NCBI GenBank assembly: GCA_018302185.1
Contig: JAGVZX010000029.1
Coordinates: forward strand, 1-8,490
Length of the DNA: 8,490 nt
DNA from: Candidatus Woesearchaeota archaeon
Lineage (GTDB): Archaea; Nanobdellota; Nanobdellia; Woesearchaeales; UBA10200
Direction: 5' to 3'
The position numbers were made by a program, and so were the translations under genes. Position 1 is the stretch's first letter, and the number at the start of each line of letters is the position of its first letter. Below the pieces are notes generated by a model, which was not told where the DNA came from, made no database searches, and saw only the letters and a list, made by a program, of their open reading frames with translations. This document shows, one piece after another, positions 5,602 through 8,490 of this stretch.

Positions 5602-7104
5602 TTATGCAGCCGTTCTCACAATTTTTATGATAGGAACAATCTTAGTTTTCCAGGTATAATCTTCCATATGTGAATCTTTGATATAAAAGATTCCTGAATA
5701 TATATCCCTATAATCTACACTGTATGTCCTAAATATGCACCTTGATGCATCAAATATTGCATCTCTTCTGGTAGGCTTTTTCCAAACCTCTATATTACGT
5801 ACGTCTGTAAGGAACAGGATATAAGCAATAAAGTTCCAGTGGGTAAGTGAATCCAACCTAGAATATTTATCATCTGTAAACATCCTTGCATTTTGATCAG
5901 GTATTTGTGGATCTCTTGATTTTATCATGTTAAAGAATTGGTTATGGACTAGCTGCCTAAATTTAAAGAGCCCTTGTGATTCAGACAATAAAGAGACTAT
6001 CGGCATCTCAAATGTTTTCCGTAAGAATTCTGCTTTATCATTACCTATTGAATTGATTAACTCTGGATTACTTCCCAGATAAGGTTCTGGTATGTAATAG
6101 ATAATCTTATCTGTTTTTGCTTGGTCTTGTATTTGATGTTTCAAACAGACAGCATTTGCTCTGCAATGCACATTTTTGATTATCTTGAACATCTCACTTA
6201 TATCTGATTTTAGACGGTGGTTAATCCCTGAAAGTGAGTTTGAATAATTTTTAATAGAGAGTATCGATCTTGCGATTTTTGCTAAGTATATTTTAAGCAC
6301 ATAAATTAATGCAAATTTTAGGTCATGGATATCAAATCCTTTTGTTACATCTCCTTTGCCTTTTTCCTTAAGCCTTGCTTCAAATTTCTTATCTGCCTTA
6401 CAGACAGCTAGGATCAAAGGAGCAAAATCACCATTTTCAGTTGAAGATAAGACACGTCTTAACGCTTTTGAATATGTGATAAATTCACCAAACGAGTTGA
6501 TTATATTTTTCAATAAAGTATTTTGAGCAGGATTTGTATAAGTATCTTTTTCTGATTCACTTAGTAACGTAACTATAAGATTTTTAAAATGCCCTAATGC
6601 CCATGAAGGGGCAACTCCTATAAGTTTATTGTCAGGATTAGCGGTTCTTATTGCACCATATTCATTTTTAGTATTATTGACTGTGTCTTGGAGCTCTGCT
6701 AACTTTTGTCTGACAAGACCGATTGCTTCTCGTTCGTTTGTGTATATTTTTTTGATTTGATTGCCTTGAAATGCCTTAGGTCTTTCACCAAAAGCTCCAT
6801 CTATCTTAGATAAGGTATCTTGAATTATCGAATTGATTAGTTTTATTGAAATGCTAGTTGGAGGTACCTTAGAAAAAGGGGTTAGTCTTTTTTCTAAGAG
6901 ATATCTGTAAATATCAGAAATCCTTGTTAATTCCTCTTCTAGTAGTTTTAACTCATGATCTACAATATCTAATTGGTCTAAAATAGATTGTGGATTAAAC
7001 TTCTTTGCATCATCAGATGCCTCATCAGGTATTATCTGCCCAAGATCAATTTTTCTAAGTTTTTCTAGACACTCGTCAAAAAGAGAGGTTAAGTAAATTA
7101 CCAT
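5602..7104 (-). CDS. hypothetical protein, 500 residues, mostly helical, family not recognised
   Basis: This is a long soluble protein without a signal peptide or a clear membrane segment. The N-terminal part is strongly helical: residues 41-72 carry a leucine-rich, coiled-coil-like pattern (LDIVDHELKLLEEELTRI), and 118-148 form another charged helix. The middle (170-300) alternates hydrophobic and basic helices, including the rather hydrophobic stretch FALIYVLKIYLAKIA (264-278). Residues 313-323 contain H-C-x5-C-x2-H, which could bind a metal but is weak evidence alone. The C-terminal 170 residues are richer in aromatics (THWNFIAYILF, W441, W485) and end in likely beta strands. No nuclease, ATPase, helicase or protease signature was found. 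The ATG at 7104 has no Shine-Dalgarno site, but a TATA box sits at the spacing expected for a leaderless transcript. It follows carB on the same strand by 78 bases and ends against the convergent 165-residue gene. The function is unknown. Confidence 0.85.
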   Translation of the reverse strand: MVIYLTSLFDECLEKLRKIDLGQIIPDEASDDAKKFNPQSILDQLDIVDHELKLLEEELTRISDIYRYLLEKRLTPFSKVPPTSISIKLINSIIQDTLSKIDGAFGERPKAFQGNQIKKIYTNEREAIGLVRQKLAELQDTVNNTKNEYGAIRTANPDNKLIGVAPSWALGHFKNLIVTLLSESEKDTYTNPAQNTLLKNIINSFGEFITYSKALRRVLSSTENGDFAPLILAVCKADKKFEARLKEKGKGDVTKGFDIHDLKFALIYVLKIYLAKIARSILSIKNYSNSLSGINHRLKSDISEMFKIIKNVHCRANAVCLKHQIQDQAKTDKIIYYIPEPYLGSNPELINSIGNDKAEFLRKTFEMPIVSLLSESQGLFKFRQLVHNQFFNMIKSRDPQIPDQNARMFTDDKYSRLDSLTHWNFIAYILFLTDVRNIEVWKKPTRRDAIFDASRCIFRTYSVDYRDIYSGIFYIKDSHMEDYTWKTKIVPIIKIVRTAA

Positions 7105-7126
7105 ATAGTTATATCTACGATAGAAC

Positions 7127-7134
7127 TATTTAAA
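7127..7134 (-). promoter_or_regulatory. TATA box predicting a leaderless transcript
   Basis: The minus strand reads TTTAAATA, centred 26-27 bases before the first base of the ATG at 7104. At standard archaeal spacing transcription would begin at or within a base or two of the start codon, which agrees with the lack of any Shine-Dalgarno site. It also suggests this gene can be expressed independently of carB. Confidence 0.5.
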
Positions 7135-7182
7135 TTTATCTTCAAGAAGCGAGGTAAATTAAGTTAAATCGGATTGTTTTTA

Positions 7183-8490
7183 TTACCCGTACTCATCCCA
7201 GCTCTTCACTTCGAGATCATCTAGCTTATATGCAGCAAGAGCTTCAATAAGCAGTTCAGCTACCTGGATGTTAGTCACCAAAGGCACATTGTAATCGATT
7301 GCCAGCCTTCTTATGATGTAATGGTCTTCAGATTTAGTCGTCTCATGTGGAATATTGATGACCATACTTAACTTTTTCTCAGTCAGGTAATTGAAGATGT
7401 TTTCAGTATCTTCCTGGGCTTTCTTCAGAAGAGGAATATTGCTGAATATGCTTGTGTGCTTATCACTGATTTTATAGAGCCTTGTGCTTTCTATCCCATG
7501 CTCTTTTAAAAACAGAGAAGTGTGCTCAGTGGAGAATATCTTATACCCAAGAGTGTTTAATTTTTTGATTGCGTCCAGCAATTTTGCCCTGTTTTTATCT
7601 CCCCCTATCGTGACAAGGATATTGCTTCCTGGCTTAGGAACTTCAAATCCTGCACTTATCATCGCTTTCAAGAATGCTTCTTTAACATCATCCCCTAGGC
7701 AAGCAACTTCTCCTGTAGAAGCCATCTCAACAGATAATACAGGGTCTGCGCCTTTCAAGCGAGAAAAAGAGAATTGGGGAACCTTAACACCGACATAATC
7801 AAGCTCAAGCGCAGATTTATCAATTTTAGGTATTTCTTCTCCAATAATTGCCTTCGTAGCAAGCTCGATGAAGTTCTGCCTGAAGACTTTAGAGACAAAC
7901 GGAAAACTTCTTGATGCTCGTAAGTTGCATTCTATTACTTTTACTTCATTCTCTTTAGCGATAAATTGTATGTTAAAGGGTCCTGTAATAGCAAGTGACT
8001 TGGCGATACTTTTTGCGATCCTTTTTACTTTCTTTGTTGTTTCAAGATATAATGTCTGTGCAGGAAATACCATGCTTGCATCCCCTGAATGCACTCCTGC
8101 ATTCTCAACATGTTCAGTTATTGCATAGATTACTATCTCTCCGTTTTTAGCGACTGCATCTATCTCAATCTCTTTTGCATTTAGGATGAATTTGCTTATG
8201 ACAACAGGATACTCTTTGCTGACTTCTGTTGCCTGCTCTAAGAATGCTGCAAGCTCATCGTCATTAAATGCCACATTCATCGCTGCACCTGATAACACAT
8301 AGCTAGGCCTGATAAGAACAGGATATTCTACTTTCTTGGAAAAGCTTTTTGCTTCATCTAAGCTTGTAAGCTCTTTCCATTCTGGCTGCGCAATATTTAA
8401 TTTATCTAGCATCTGTGAAAATTTATGCCTGTCTTCTGCATTATCTATGTTTTCTGGTTTAGTCCCGAGAACCTTAAAACATAGATAATG
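7183..8490 (-). CDS. carB: carbamoyl-phosphate synthase large subunit, C-terminal part (partial, runs off right edge)
   Basis: The enzyme makes carbamoyl phosphate from bicarbonate, ammonia (from glutamine via CarA) and two ATP, feeding pyrimidine and arginine synthesis. The window holds the last 435 residues of a protein normally near 1,060. The frame is open to the edge and begins with family sequence (LGTKPENIDNAEDRHKFSQ), so the Met at 8410-8412 is internal. The second ATP-grasp domain shows RPSYVLSGAAMNV (visible residues 61-73), EHVENAGVHSGD (126-137), and the metal/ATP ligands Q175, E187 and N189 within NIQF and ECNLRASRSFPFVSK. VEMASTGEVACLG (254-266) closes the synthetase part. The MGS-like allosteric domain follows (about 288-425; LVTIGGDKNRAKLL, IRRLAIDYNVPLVTNIQVAELL). 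It appears intact and functional. The wording of several blocks resembles eukaryotic CAD and Bacteroidetes-type CarB more than E. coli CarB. carA may lie upstream, beyond the edge. Confidence 0.96.
   Translation of the reverse strand, partial: HYLCFKVLGTKPENIDNAEDRHKFSQMLDKLNIAQPEWKELTSLDEAKSFSKKVEYPVLIRPSYVLSGAAMNVAFNDDELAAFLEQATEVSKEYPVVISKFILNAKEIEIDAVAKNGEIVIYAITEHVENAGVHSGDASMVFPAQTLYLETTKKVKRIAKSIAKSLAITGPFNIQFIAKENEVKVIECNLRASRSFPFVSKVFRQNFIELATKAIIGEEIPKIDKSALELDYVGVKVPQFSFSRLKGADPVLSVEMASTGEVACLGDDVKEAFLKAMISAGFEVPKPGSNILVTIGGDKNRAKLLDAIKKLNTLGYKIFSTEHTSLFLKEHGIESTRLYKISDKHTSIFSNIPLLKKAQEDTENIFNYLTEKKLSMVINIPHETTKSEDHYIIRRLAIDYNVPLVTNIQVAELLIEALAAYKLDDLEVKSWDEYG

Noticed and set aside
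7484..8128. Plus strand open frames opposite carB
   Set aside because: The minus strand encodes conserved carB sequence continuously, so these are by-products of its codon use.
8410..8412. ATG as the start of a 409-residue carB-like protein
   Set aside because: The frame stays open for 26 more codons to the window edge and those residues continue the CarB family sequence, so this Met is internal.
1..8490. Defence system, prophage or mobile element
   Set aside because: I found no integrase, transposase, nuclease, Cas, toxin-antitoxin or phage structural motif, and no terminal repeats. The two unknown proteins alone do not justify such a claim.

Overview
The window looks like part of an archaeal genome. 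It is AT-rich and densely packed. It carries an archaeal/eukaryotic-type clamp-loader small subunit (RfcS). Several gene starts have TATA-like boxes at archaeal spacing, and some also have Shine-Dalgarno sites. Two kinds of exported protein are present: a Cys-containing lipoprotein-like beta protein, and a lamin-tail-domain surface protein with many N-glycosylation sequons and a C-terminal membrane anchor. This combination suggests a DPANN lineage such as Woesearchaeota or Pacearchaeota. That placement is an inference from gene style; no rRNA gene or other lineage marker lies in the window.

Layout, left to right: (1) the 3' end of a + strand gene (3-230), followed by a complete + strand gene (371-1342) for a lipoprotein-like protein whose C-terminus resembles that of the first gene, so the two are probably tandem paralogs. 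(2) A T-rich tract (1358-1408) that should terminate these genes. (3) Minus strand rfcS (1458-2441), and upstream of it a 777-residue lamin-tail-domain surface protein (2555-4888) that probably starts at TTG. (4) A 215-base divergent promoter region (4889-5103). (5) A + strand gene for an unrecognised 165-residue protein (5104-5601), whose stop codon directly abuts the stop codon of a minus strand gene for an unrecognised 500-residue, mostly helical protein (5602-7104). (6) The 3' part of minus strand carB (7183-8490), which runs off the right edge.

How the genes relate: no single pathway links them. rfcS is replication core and carB is pyrimidine/arginine metabolism. The two left-hand proteins and the lamin-tail protein belong to the cell surface. 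The 165- and 500-residue proteins are the true unknowns, and their tail-to-tail arrangement predicts antisense-overlapping transcripts. The non-genic gaps are short (140, 115, 113, 215, 0 and 78 bases; none exceeds 300) and contain promoter and terminator signals only. I saw no tRNA, rRNA, CRISPR array, insertion sequence or attachment site.

The best leads are: the CarB fragment, which resembles the eukaryotic CAD / Bacteroidetes-type sequence more than E. coli CarB; an A/TAGGG-containing motif recurring near the predicted transcription starts of three genes, two of them divergent; the abutting unknown gene pair; and a mixture of translation-initiation modes.
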